Shown: piece after piece, positions 49,316 to 58,497 of the stretch
How positions within the stretch are numbered: position 1 is the first letter of the stretch
How the letters are laid out: every line of letters starts with the position of its first letter
Assembly: GCF_964059075.1 (NCBI RefSeq)
Contig: NZ_OZ060377.1
Location: 248,001 to 312,000 of the forward strand
Reading direction: 5' to 3'
DNA length: 64,000 bases
Source of the DNA: Buchnera aphidicola (Pterocallis alni)
GTDB lineage: Bacteria > Pseudomonadota > Gammaproteobacteria > Enterobacterales > Enterobacteriaceae
Made by a program: the position numbers and the translations under genes
Notes under the pieces: model-generated
Database searches by the model: none
The model's input: only the letters and a program-made list of their open reading frames with translations
What the model was told of the DNA's origin: nothing

Positions 49316-51937
49316 ATGATATATAAAATCAATGAAGTACGAAAAATGTTTATAACATTTTTTAAAAAAAATAATCATACCATTTTACAAAGTAGTTCAT
49401 TAATCCCCCCTAAAAAATCTAATTTATTATTTACAAACGCTGGTATGAATCAATTTCAAGAAATTTTTTTAGGAAAAAAAAAACCCCCTGCTTTACAAAT
49501 TGCTACGATCCAAAAATGCTTAAGAACGGGAGGAAAGCATAATGATTTAGAACAAGTGGGCAATAGTTTATACCATCATACATTTTTTGAAATGTTAGGT
49601 AATTTTAGTTTTGGTAGTTATTTTAAGAAAGAATCTATTCAATATGCCTGGAAATTATTAACAAATAAAAAATGGTTTAATATCCCAAAAAACAAACTAT
49701 TTGTCACTGTATACTATAACGATTTAGAATCATATACAATATGGAAGAAAATTATTAAATTAGAAAAAAAAAATATAATACTTATTTATGATAAAGAAAA
49801 TAAAAAATACAAATCCGATAATTTTTGGTATATGGATAAGACAGGACCATGCGGCCCATGTACCGAAATATTTTTTAATAAAACGAATGATTCCATCAAT
49901 ATTAATAATTTAAATAACAAAGATAAATACGTAGAAATTTGGAATATTGTATTTATACAATTTAATAAAATTAATAAAAATACATTAATACCATTACAAA
50001 CATATTCTGTAGATACAGGTATGGGGTTAGAAAGAATAACATCTATCCTACAACATGTGAACTCAAATTACCAAATCGATTTATTTAAAAAAATACAGAA
50101 ATCAATATGTTATATTAACCAATTACAAGATATTAAAAACAATGAATCAATTAATATAATATCTGATCATATCCGAGCAGCAATATTTATAATCAATGAA
50201 GATATTACCCCATCCAATGAATATAGAGGATATATCTTACGTAGAATTATTAGAAGAGCATTAATGCATGGTCATAAACTAAATATTAAACATACTTTCT
50301 TATATAAATTAGTACATAATGTTATTAAATTATTAGCAAAATCTGAAAAAACATTATTACATAAAGAAAAAAAAATTAAAAATATTATTAAACAAGAAGA
50401 ATTACAATTTATAAAAACACTACAAGTAGGTTTGAAATTATTAAAATCAAAAATTAATAAATTAAAAAATAAAGAATTAGATGGAAATATAATTTTTTAT
50501 CTTTATGATACCATAGGGTTTCCAATAGATTTAACAAAAGATATATGTAAAGAAAAAAATATACATATTAATTATCAAAAATTAAAAAATATTATACAAC
50601 ACCAAAAAAAAATACGAGAAGAAAAACAAAAAAAAAAAAACATAAAACATGCAATTCAGACAAATACTCAATCAACCTTTGAAGGATATAATAAAAATCA
50701 TATTATTACTCATGTACAAGAAATTTTTATCAATGGTAAAACCAGTTCTATCATATCACAATATGAAAGTGGAATTATTATTTTAAATAAAACTACATTT
50801 TATGGAGAATCGGGAGGTCAAATAGGAGATAATGGCATTATTTATAATAATAACGCTATATTTAAAGTCACAGACACACAAAATTTCATGAATGCAATTG
50901 GACACATAGGTTATGTATATTATGGAACTATACAAATCAATGATATTATTGCTACACAAATTCATAAAAATAAAAGAATATTTATACAAAATAACCATTC
51001 TGTAACTCATTTATTATATTCTAGTTTAAAGAAAATTTTAAAATACAATATTGAACAAAAAGGTTCTTTTATTAATGAAAAACATATTAGATTTGATTTT
51101 TCCTATCCAAAAAATATAAAAAATAAAAAAATTGAACAAATAGAACACATAATAAATGAATACATTCAAAAAAATATTACTATAAAAAAAAAAAATACAA
51201 CTTTTGAAAAAGCAAAATCAAAAAATTATCATTTTTTAAAAAATAAAAATTATAACGATAGTATCCAAACAATATCAATAAAAAAATTTTCCAAAGAAAT
51301 ATGCAAAGGAACACATACAAATCGCACTGGAAATATCGGAATTTTTAAAATTATATCTTTTAAAAACATTGCTTCAGGAATTAAAAGAATTGAAGCAATC
51401 ACTGGAAAATATGCATTACAATATATACACCAACAAAGTAAATATATTCAAAAAATTAACAATATACTTAAATCAGATACAAAATCTTGTATACCAAAAA
51501 TACAAAAAATTATAAATCGTTATAATGAAATCCAGCAACAAAATAATCAATTAAATAAAAATATAATTTTATACCAAACAAAGGAAATTATTAAAAAAAT
51601 CATCACTATTAAAAAAATAAATTTTTTCTTTCAACAAACCACTATAAAAGATAAAAAATTATTAAAAAAAATGATAGAAATAATAATAAAAAAAATAAAA
51701 TTATGTATTATAATATTTTTTTATAAACAAAGTAATAAATATATTTTTATTATTTATACAGATAAAGAATTAATATCATATATTACATCGCTAAAAATTA
51801 TCAAAATATTTAAAAAATATACTTCGGGGTCTGGTGGAGGAAAGGTAGAATTTGCACAATATGCAACTAATAATATTACCAAAATCAATCTAGTAGTAAA
51901 AAAAATAAAACAATATATTAATACAAAAGTAAAATAA
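49316..51937 (+). CDS. alaS: Alanyl-tRNA synthetase
   Basis: A class II aaRS of 873 residues (E. coli 876). Catalytic core features are FTNAGMNQF, GGKHNDLEQVG, FEMLGNFSFG and SVDTGMGLERI. The editing domain has NHSVTHLL and CKGTH, where E. coli reads CGGTH, so zinc/editing residues are retained but a neighbouring Gly is changed to Lys. The C-Ala domain ends with GSGGGKVEFAQ. The middle (about 340-460) is Lys-rich, including a 13-A run at 50628-50640. It precedes csrA as in E. coli after recX/recA loss. Confidence 0.97.
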   Translation: MIYKINEVRKMFITFFKKNNHTILQSSSLIPPKKSNLLFTNAGMNQFQEIFLGKKKPPALQIATIQKCLRTGGKHNDLEQVGNSLYHHTFFEMLGNFSFGSYFKKESIQYAWKLLTNKKWFNIPKNKLFVTVYYNDLESYTIWKKIIKLEKKNIILIYDKENKKYKSDNFWYMDKTGPCGPCTEIFFNKTNDSININNLNNKDKYVEIWNIVFIQFNKINKNTLIPLQTYSVDTGMGLERITSILQHVNSNYQIDLFKKIQKSICYINQLQDIKNNESINIISDHIRAAIFIINEDITPSNEYRGYILRRIIRRALMHGHKLNIKHTFLYKLVHNVIKLLAKSEKTLLHKEKKIKNIIKQEELQFIKTLQVGLKLLKSKINKLKNKELDGNIIFYLYDTIGFPIDLTKDICKEKNIHINYQKLKNIIQHQKKIREEKQKKKNIKHAIQTNTQSTFEGYNKNHIITHVQEIFINGKTSSIISQYESGIIILNKTTFYGESGGQIGDNGIIYNNNAIFKVTDTQNFMNAIGHIGYVYYGTIQINDIIATQIHKNKRIFIQNNHSVTHLLYSSLKKILKYNIEQKGSFINEKHIRFDFSYPKNIKNKKIEQIEHIINEYIQKNITIKKKNTTFEKAKSKNYHFLKNKNYNDSIQTISIKKFSKEICKGTHTNRTGNIGIFKIISFKNIASGIKRIEAITGKYALQYIHQQSKYIQKINNILKSDTKSCIPKIQKIINRYNEIQQQNNQLNKNIILYQTKEIIKKIITIKKINFFFQQTTIKDKKLLKKMIEIIIKKIKLCIIIFFYKQSNKYIFIIYTDKELISYITSLKIIKIFKKYTSGSGGGKVEFAQYATNNITKINLVVKKIKQYINTKVK

Positions 51938-52048
51938 AATTATTTTATAAAATAATAAAAAATATATCATACATTATAAAATTTTTATAAAAATAAATAT
52001 AAATTAGATTTAATAATAAAATTATATTTTATATATTAGGAAAAAATA

Positions 52049-52240
52049 ATGTTAATATTAACTCGTAGGGTTGGAGAAACAATTATCATAAGTGATAATA
52101 TTACTATAACAGTATTAGGTGTAAAAGGTAACCAAATTAGAATAGGAATTAACGCTCCTAAAAATATTTCTATATATCGAGAAGAAATATATCAAAAAAT
52201 ACAATCGAAAAACAAAAAAAATGATTTCATTATCCAATAA
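52049..52240 (+). CDS. csrA: CsrA, mRNA-binding global regulator
   Basis: CsrA has 63 residues (E. coli 61). The RNA-binding strand [14 protein letters not shown] and [25 protein letters not shown] are almost unchanged, including Arg44-type residues needed for GGA binding. AGGA ribosome site. Followed by tRNA-Ser(GCU) and tRNA-Arg(ACG), matching E. coli csrA-serV-argV. No csrB/csrC-like RNA is visible in the window. Confidence 0.96.
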   Translation: MLILTRRVGETIIISDNITITVLGVKGNQIRIGINAPKNISIYREEIYQKIQSKNKKNDFIIQ

Positions 52241-52325
52241 ACATGAATTTTATAGATATATTATATAATTGAAATATAATATATTACAATAAGAAATATT
52301 AAATTGATAAAAATATAAAATATGT

Positions 52326-52355
52326 TTGACTTTATTATATGAATAGTACTATATT
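52326..52355 (+). promoter_or_regulatory. candidate sigma-70 promoter for tRNA-Ser(GCU)-tRNA-Arg(ACG)
   Basis: TTGACT at 52326-52331 and TATATT at 52350-52355 are separated by 18 bp and lie about 24 bp before the tRNA-Ser start. The -35 is a good match and G/C bases are scarce around it. Overlapping alternative -10 hexamers exist, so the exact start is uncertain. Confidence 0.5.
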
Positions 52356-52378
52356 AGTATATAAATGTCCAGTATTCA

Positions 52379-52468
52379 GGTGAAATGGCCGAGAGGCTTA
52401 AGGCGTTCCCCTGCTAAGGGAATATACAAAATATAATTGTATCGAGGGTTCGAATCCCTCTTTCACCG
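52379..52468 (+). tRNA. serV: tRNA-Ser(GCU)
   Basis: A class II tRNA with acceptor GGTGAAA pairing to TTTCACC, anticodon GCT, an AT-rich long variable arm, T-arm GAGGGTTCGAATCCCTC and discriminator G. No encoded CCA. Confidence 0.96.
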
Positions 52469-52480
52469 AAAATATAATTA

Positions 52481-52554
52481 GCATCCGTAGCTCAGATGGA
52501 TAGAGCACCCAGCTACGAACTGGGAGGTCGGAGGTTCAAATCCTTCCGGATGTA
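52481..52554 (+). tRNA. argV: tRNA-Arg(ACG)
   Basis: Acceptor GCATCCG pairs with CGGATGT; the anticodon loop contains ACG. A34 must be deaminated to inosine (TadA) to read CGN codons. It lies 12 bp after tRNA-Ser(GCU), probably co-transcribed. No encoded CCA. Confidence 0.96.
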
Positions 52555-52634
52555 AAAAATAAAAAAATACAATATAATATATTTTCCATCAAATATATAA
52601 TATACATAAATAAAATAAAAAATTATGTAATTAA

Positions 52635-53288
52635 CTAAAAAGATTTAATACCATATTGTGTACTAATTAATATTAAATCATTTTTTCTCATACGGAATAA
52701 ACCAACTGTAACTATTCCTGCTAAACTGTTAAGATAATTTTCTATTAATTGAGGATTTTGTAAATTTAAATTATAAATATCAATAATAATATTACCGTGG
52801 TCTGTAACAATACCATTTCTATATTTTGGGATACCTCCTAATTTTAATACTTCTTGATATATATAAGAATAAGACTCAGGAATAATCTCAATAGGTAATG
52901 GAAATTGACCTAATGTATGTACTAACTTAGATTCATCAATAATACAAATAAATTGATTGGATAATGAAGAAATAATTTTTTCTTTAGTTAATGCACCTCC
53001 ACCCCCCTTAATCATATACATATCAAAATTTACTTCATCAGCACTATCTATGTATATAATAGGATCTGAAACAGTGTTTACATCTAATACCTTGATACCA
53101 TGATTTTGCAATAATAAAGTTGTATAATAAGAACTAGAAACTGTTCCGATAATTTTTGTTCTAAAATGATAAAGTTCTTGAATAAAATATAACATAGTTG
53201 ATCCAGAACCAATTCCAATTACTGAATCAAAATTAACATATTCCAATGCAGCTAGTGCAGCATATTTTTTTAATTTATTTTGTATCAT
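52635..53288 (-). CDS. rpiA: Ribose-5-phosphate isomerase A
   Basis: RpiA interconverts ribose-5-phosphate and ribulose-5-phosphate. It has 217 residues (E. coli 219). The phosphate loop GIGSGSTM, SADEV (catalytic Asp region) and KGGGGALTKEKI with the catalytic Glu/Lys are all present, as is IDESKLV. It stands alone between two tRNA groups. Confidence 0.96.
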   Translation of the reverse strand: MIQNKLKKYAALAALEYVNFDSVIGIGSGSTMLYFIQELYHFRTKIIGTVSSSYYTTLLLQNHGIKVLDVNTVSDPIIYIDSADEVNFDMYMIKGGGGALTKEKIISSLSNQFICIIDESKLVHTLGQFPLPIEIIPESYSYIYQEVLKLGGIPKYRNGIVTDHGNIIIDIYNLNLQNPQLIENYLNSLAGIVTVGLFRMRKNDLILISTQYGIKSF

Positions 53289-53385
53289 ATTAATTAATAT
53301 TTTATAAAAATGTTATTTTTAATAATATAATATAATATTATATCAAATGTAAATATTATAAAATATTAATTATTAAACTGAATTA

Positions 53386-53456
53386 CTGGGGTACCTGGAT
53401 TCGAACCAGGGATGCCGGTATCAAAAACCGGTGCCTTACCACTTGGCTATACCCCA
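53386..53456 (-). tRNA. glnU: tRNA-Gln(UUG)
   Basis: Acceptor TGGGGTA pairs with TACCCCA, anticodon TTG in loop TTTTGAT, discriminator G. It is the last of three minus-strand tRNAs in the E. coli order metT-leuW-glnU. GlnRS is encoded next to this cluster at 53777. Confidence 0.96.
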
Positions 53457-53458
53457 AA

Positions 53459-53542
53459 TACGGAAGACGAGATTTGAACTCGTAAACCCATAACGGGCGC
53501 CAGATCCTAAATCTGGTGCGTTTACCATTTCGCCACTCCCGC
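53459..53542 (-). tRNA. leuW: tRNA-Leu(UAG)
   Basis: A class II tRNA with acceptor GCGGGAG pairing to CTTCCGT, anticodon TAG and a long variable arm (GGGCGCC/ATAACGGG region). No encoded CCA. It sits two bases from tRNA-Gln and six from tRNA-Met. Confidence 0.95.
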
Positions 53543-53548
53543 TAATAA

Positions 53549-53622
53549 TGGCTATGAAGGGAATTGAACCCATGACCCCAGCGTTATGAGTGCTGTGCTC
53601 TAACCAACTGAGCTACATAGCC
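53549..53622 (-). tRNA. metT: tRNA-Met(CAU), elongator type
   Basis: Acceptor GGCTATG pairs with CATAGCC and the anticodon is CAT. The first base pair is G-C and the body resembles E. coli metT, so it is the elongator, not the initiator (which has an unpaired first position). First gene of the three-tRNA cluster. Confidence 0.93.
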
Positions 53623-53776
53623 TAATATATAATAATTTTAATTAATTTATCTTTTAATTAATCTATATTATATAATATTATATTATATAAATTAATATAA
53701 TAATTTTAAAGTAAAATCGTGTTAATTTATATAAAAATTTCTTTTCACAACTTTCATTTTTCATAATAAGGTATAT

Positions 53777-55432
53777 ATGGTACCAACAAAAACTAAATAT
53801 AAAAATAATTTTATACACCAAGTGATTAAAAAAGATTTTAAGAAAAATCGTAAAATGCATGTAAAAACTCGATTTCCACCTGATCCAAATGGTTATCTAC
53901 ATATTGGACATGCAAAGTCAATTTGTTTAAATTTTGATATTGCAAAAATATATTTAGGTATATGTAATTTACGTTTTGATGATACTAATCCCAACAAAGA
54001 ACATTCAAAGTATATGGATTCAATTAAAAATGATATTGCTTGGTTAGGTTTTAAATGGAATCAAGATATTAAATATACATCGATGTATTTCAATATTATT
54101 TATTATTATGCCCTTGAATTAATAAAAAAAAAATTAGCATATGTGGATCAATTGACTAAAGAAGAAATAAAACAATATCGAGGCACATTAACACAACCTG
54201 GGAAAAATAGTCCATATCGTAACCAAACAGTACAAGAAAATATGTTTTTATTTAAACAAATGCAATTAGGTAAAATACCAGAAGGAAAAGCATGTCTAAG
54301 GGCAAAAATTGATATGAAGTCTTCATTTATGGTAATGAGAGACCCGGTCTTATATAGAATTAAATTTAAAGAACACCACCATACTAAAAAATTATGGTGT
54401 ATTTATCCTACTTATGATTTTTCACATTGTATATCAGATGCAATTGAAGGTATTACGCACTCTTTATGTACATTAGAATTTCAAGATAATAAACAATTAT
54501 ATAATTGGATATTAAATCATATTAGTATTCATCATCGCCCTACACAATATGAATATTCTAGATTAAATATAGAATATTCTATACTGTCTAAAAGAAAATT
54601 ACAGTTATTGATTCAACAAAATATTGTTCAACGGTGGGATGATCCAAGATTATTAACAATAAGCGGTTTACGTAGAAAAGGATATACTGCACAATCAATA
54701 CGTAATTTTTGCAACAATATAGGAGTAACTAAACAAAATAATTTAATTGAAATATCAGCATTAGAGGCATGTATACGAGACGAGTTAAATAAAACTGCAC
54801 ATAGAACAATGGCAATATTAGATCCTATTGAAGTAATTATATATAATATTCCAAACAATTTTGAAGAAAAAATCAACATATTAAATCATCCTAATAATAT
54901 TAAGATGGGTACACGAGATATTACTTTTAATAATAAAATATATATTGAAAGATCAGATTTTCAAGAAACACCTAATAAAAAATATAAAAGATTGACTCTT
55001 GGAGGGTCAGTAAAACTTAAATATGCTTACAATATTACAGCAAGGTATATTAAAAAAGATAAAAATAATAATATTATTAAAATTTTTTGCACATGTAACT
55101 TAAAAAACAAAAATAATAAAAGAAAAAACGGAATTATCCACTGGATTACAAAAACACAATGCGTAAAATCACGTTTCATGATATATAATAATTTATTTAA
55201 TACTAAAAATCCAGAAAATAAAAAAAATTTATTACCATACATTAATAAAAATTCTATAATAAAAAAATATGGATTTGTCCACCATAGTGTTCTCAATAAT
55301 AAACAAATACAAACATATCAATTTGAAAGAATAGGATATTTTTATATTGACTCTATACTATCTAAAAAGAATATATTAACATTTAATCAAACAGTTTCAC
55401 TAAAACAAAACAAAAAACCATCAAATACGTAA
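53777..55432 (+). CDS. glnS: Glutaminyl-tRNA synthetase
   Basis: A class Ib aaRS of 551 residues (E. coli 554). The HIGH motif is in PNGYLHIGHAKS, the conserved RFDDTNP block is intact, and the KMSKS-type loop reads ILSKRKL where E. coli has VMSKRKL. The C-terminal anticodon-binding beta barrels are present though Asn/Lys-rich. An AAGG ribosome site precedes the ATG. It is divergent from the tRNA-Met/Leu/Gln cluster. Confidence 0.97.
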   Translation: MVPTKTKYKNNFIHQVIKKDFKKNRKMHVKTRFPPDPNGYLHIGHAKSICLNFDIAKIYLGICNLRFDDTNPNKEHSKYMDSIKNDIAWLGFKWNQDIKYTSMYFNIIYYYALELIKKKLAYVDQLTKEEIKQYRGTLTQPGKNSPYRNQTVQENMFLFKQMQLGKIPEGKACLRAKIDMKSSFMVMRDPVLYRIKFKEHHHTKKLWCIYPTYDFSHCISDAIEGITHSLCTLEFQDNKQLYNWILNHISIHHRPTQYEYSRLNIEYSILSKRKLQLLIQQNIVQRWDDPRLLTISGLRRKGYTAQSIRNFCNNIGVTKQNNLIEISALEACIRDELNKTAHRTMAILDPIEVIIYNIPNNFEEKINILNHPNNIKMGTRDITFNNKIYIERSDFQETPNKKYKRLTLGGSVKLKYAYNITARYIKKDKNNNIIKIFCTCNLKNKNNKRKNGIIHWITKTQCVKSRFMIYNNLFNTKNPENKKNLLPYINKNSIIKKYGFVHHSVLNNKQIQTYQFERIGYFYIDSILSKKNILTFNQTVSLKQNKKPSNT

Positions 55433-55522
55433 AATACATAACATACATACAATGAGTAAATTACTTAATAGATGAATAAATATATTATAATATATTATTA
55501 TACATTTTAAATGGGATATAAA

Positions 55523-56836
55523 ATGTACAAAATTAAAAATATACATGCTCGAGAAATTATTGATTCTCGAGGTAATCCAACTATAGAAACAGAAGTACAA
55601 TTAGAAGATTATTCTATTGGTATTTTTTCTTGTCCATCAGGAGCATCAACAGGATCCGAAGAGGCATTAGAACTAAGAGATAACGATAAAAATAGATTTT
55701 TTGGTAAAGGTGTATCAACATGCGTCAAATTAATTAATAAGCACATTTTTAATAAATTAAAAGGTAAAAATGCTTTTCTCCAACAAGAAATAGATGAAAT
55801 TATGATTGACTTGGATGGAACAAAAAATAAAAGCAAATTAGGAGCAAATTCTATTTTATCTGTTTCTATGGCAACAGCGAAAGCTGTCGCTATAGCAAAA
55901 AAAATACCATTCTATAAATATATTGCATTATTAAATAATACTCCTGAAAAATTTTCCATGCCATTACCTATGATTAATATTCTTAATGGCGGTAGCCATG
56001 CTAATAATAATATTGACATACAAGAATTTATGATACAACCTGTAGGAGCGAACTCTATTAAAGAAGCAATTAGAATGGGTTGTGAAATATTTCATAATTT
56101 AGGAAAATTACTACAAAAAGAAAATATGATTACATCAGTAGGAGATGAAGGAGGGTATGCTCCCAATTTACATTCTAACGAATCAGCACTTAAAATGATT
56201 GTAAAAGCAGTAGAAAAATCCAATTATATATTAGGAAAAGATATTACGTTTGCGATAGATTGTGCAGCATCAGAATTATATAATCCACAAAATAACATTT
56301 ACTATTTAAAAGGAGAAAACAAATCATTTAATTATAAAGAATTTAGCCATTTTTTACAAAAATTAACAAGTAAATATCCTATCACATCGATAGAAGATGG
56401 ACAAAGTGAATTAGATTGGAAAGGATTTAAATATCAAACTAAATTATTAGGAGAAAAAATACAAATAGTAGGAGACGATTTATTTGTTACTAATCCTATT
56501 AAATTAAAGCAAGGAATAAAAAAAAATATAGCTAACTCTATTCTAATTAAATTAAATCAAATTGGTACATTAACCGAAACACTATCAGCAATTAACATAG
56601 CTAAAAAAGCAGGATATACTACCATCATATCACATAGATCAGGAGAAACAGAAGACCATTCTATTGCCGATCTAGCAGTAGGCACACAAGCAGGTCAAAT
56701 TAAAACCGGTTCTATGAGTCGTTCTGATAGATTATCTAAATATAATCAATTAATTAGAATTGAAGAACAATTAGGTAATTCTATCGCTCCATTCAAAGGA
56801 ATATATGAATTAAAAAAATATTATACTAAATTATAA
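55523..56836 (+). CDS. eno: Enolase
   Basis: Enolase converts 2-phosphoglycerate to PEP, which also energises PtsG. The ATG at 55523 follows a GGGA ribosome site and gives [20 protein letters not shown] and 437 residues (E. coli 432); an ATG four codons upstream is the alternative. Catalytic blocks are intact: [38 protein letters not shown] and SHRSGETED. pyrG, which precedes eno in E. coli, is absent. Confidence 0.97.
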   Translation: MYKIKNIHAREIIDSRGNPTIETEVQLEDYSIGIFSCPSGASTGSEEALELRDNDKNRFFGKGVSTCVKLINKHIFNKLKGKNAFLQQEIDEIMIDLDGTKNKSKLGANSILSVSMATAKAVAIAKKIPFYKYIALLNNTPEKFSMPLPMINILNGGSHANNNIDIQEFMIQPVGANSIKEAIRMGCEIFHNLGKLLQKENMITSVGDEGGYAPNLHSNESALKMIVKAVEKSNYILGKDITFAIDCAASELYNPQNNIYYLKGENKSFNYKEFSHFLQKLTSKYPITSIEDGQSELDWKGFKYQTKLLGEKIQIVGDDLFVTNPIKLKQGIKKNIANSILIKLNQIGTLTETLSAINIAKKAGYTTIISHRSGETEDHSIADLAVGTQAGQIKTGSMSRSDRLSKYNQLIRIEEQLGNSIAPFKGIYELKKYYTKL

Positions 56837-56909
56837 ATTATTATATAATACATAAAAATAAAAAATTACTCATTTTATTAAAATATTCATATAATTACTA
56901 TATACTGTT

Positions 56910-57797
56910 TTGAATAATAAAAAAATAATTATATTATTAGATGGATATTCATATATTTACAGATTTTATTTTGTAGCATTAAAAAACCAAAATATAGAAA
57001 ATACTATATATTTATTTTTTTATACGATCCAAAATATATTAAAGACTTATCTACCAAAAAAATTTATTGTTATTTTTGATTCGAAAGAAAAAAATTTTAG
57101 AACAAAAATATTTCAAAAGTATAAAAAAAATAGAAAAAAAATACCCTTTGAATTAATTCAAATTATTAATACCATCTACAAAATACTTATACATTTAGGT
57201 ATACCAACACTTTGTATACCTAATGTAGAAGCTGATGATGTTATAGCTACTATTTCTAAATTAGCAGAAAAAAATGGTGATATTACTCTAATTGGGACAA
57301 TAGATAAAGATTTAACACAACTAGTTAATAAAAATATTTATATATTAAATAAAAATCATTATAATATTTCAAGTTCTGTAGATATAAAAAAAAAATATGG
57401 AGTGCATCCAAAATATATTATAGATTTATTTGCATTAATAGGAGATCAATCAGATAATATACCAGGAGTAAAAGGTATTGGAAAAAAAACTGCTATCAAA
57501 TTAATATTAAGTATAGGATCCATTAATCAAATTTATAAAAATTTAAAAAAAATTCACACATTACCCTTAAAAGGAAAAAAAAATATTTTAAAAAAATTAA
57601 TTGAAGGAAAGAATATGGCTATATTATCTTACAAACTAATAAAATTAAAAATTAATGTAGATATAAAAAAAAAATATACAGAAATAACATTCCAGAAAAA
57701 TAATAATTATCTAAAACCATATAACATAAAGTACTTTAAAATGATGCATAATATTTATTATCTTATACAAAATATATGTAAATACCATAAAATATAA
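56910..57797 (+). CDS. polA: PolA remnant: 5'-3' exonuclease (flap nuclease) domain only
   Basis: The 295 residues align with the N-terminal 5' nuclease of E. coli DNA polymerase I (LLDGYSYIYRFYF, VIFDSKEKNFRTKIF, NVEADDVIATI, TIDKDLTQLV, LIGDQSDNIPGVKGIGKKTA). Metal-binding acidic residues are all present. The 3'-5' exonuclease-like and polymerase domains are missing, and only 14 bp separate its stop from the convergent engB stop. Proximity to engB and typA supports polA rather than the paralogue xni. There is no in-frame ATG; TTG at 56910 is the best start, without a good ribosome site. It would remove RNA primers or flaps. Confidence 0.88.
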   Translation: MNNKKIIILLDGYSYIYRFYFVALKNQNIENTIYLFFYTIQNILKTYLPKKFIVIFDSKEKNFRTKIFQKYKKNRKKIPFELIQIINTIYKILIHLGIPTLCIPNVEADDVIATISKLAEKNGDITLIGTIDKDLTQLVNKNIYILNKNHYNISSSVDIKKKYGVHPKYIIDLFALIGDQSDNIPGVKGIGKKTAIKLILSIGSINQIYKNLKKIHTLPLKGKKNILKKLIEGKNMAILSYKLIKLKINVDIKKKYTEITFQKNNNYLKPYNIKYFKMMHNIYYLIQNICKYHKI

Positions 57798-57811
57798 TAT
57801 AAATATAAAAT

Positions 57812-58417
57812 TTATAAATGTTTATTATACCATATATTAATCTCATTTAATATATCATTTATACCAATCATATGAACACATGAAAATAAAATAATTTTTA
57901 ATTTTATATAATAAAATTGTATTTGTTTCTTTAATATATTTAATTGATACAATCTATCATGTTTATTTAACTTATCACATTTAGTTAAAATAATAATTAT
58001 ATGTATATTGTACAATTTAGAAAATGTTAATATTTTTCTATCTTCAGTACGAATTAATCTACGAATATCAATTAATAATATTAAACCCTTCAAACACTTT
58101 CTATTGCGTAAATAATTAAAAATTAATTTATATATTTTTTTTTTTTGATTTTTTTGTATTAAAGAAAACCCATATCCAGGTAGATCCACAAACCTTAATG
58201 TATCATTTATATAAAAAAAATTAATCATTCTTGTTCTACCAGTTTTTTTACTAAAACGAGATAATTTTTTTTTATTAGTTATACAATTAATTAAACTAGA
58301 CTTACCAGAATTAGAATATCCCACAAATGCTAATTCAACACCTAAATTATCAACATGTAAACATTTTTTTGATACCGAACTAGTTAAAAATTTAGTATTT
58401 TGATACTGTAATATCAT
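57812..58417 (-). CDS. engB: EngB (YihA), ribosome-assembly GTPase
   Basis: An essential small GTPase for 50S assembly. It has 201 residues (E. coli 210). G1 is GYSNSGKSSL, G3 is DLPGYGF and G4 is TKCDKL; the switch TGRTRMINFF is intact. In E. coli it neighbours polA (with the Spf RNA between them), as here. It converges on the polA remnant. Confidence 0.95.
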   Translation of the reverse strand: MILQYQNTKFLTSSVSKKCLHVDNLGVELAFVGYSNSGKSSLINCITNKKKLSRFSKKTGRTRMINFFYINDTLRFVDLPGYGFSLIQKNQKKKIYKLIFNYLRNRKCLKGLILLIDIRRLIRTEDRKILTFSKLYNIHIIIILTKCDKLNKHDRLYQLNILKKQIQFYYIKLKIILFSCVHMIGINDILNEINIWYNKHL

Positions 58418-58497
58418 ACAAAACCTATTATATAATAAAAAAAATAGTATATAATATAATTATATAAAAGTATATAAAATATAATTTTAAAAATAAA

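Noticed and set aside
53640-53776. Long A/T palindromes near the tRNA-Met promoter side
   Set aside because: Alternating TA/AT strings form self-complementary runs by chance; there is no clear loop or conserved core.
56910-57797. Reading the nuclease gene as xni (ygdG)
   Set aside because: Full-length alignment with the PolA N-terminus, the size and the engB/typA neighbourhood favour a truncated polA.
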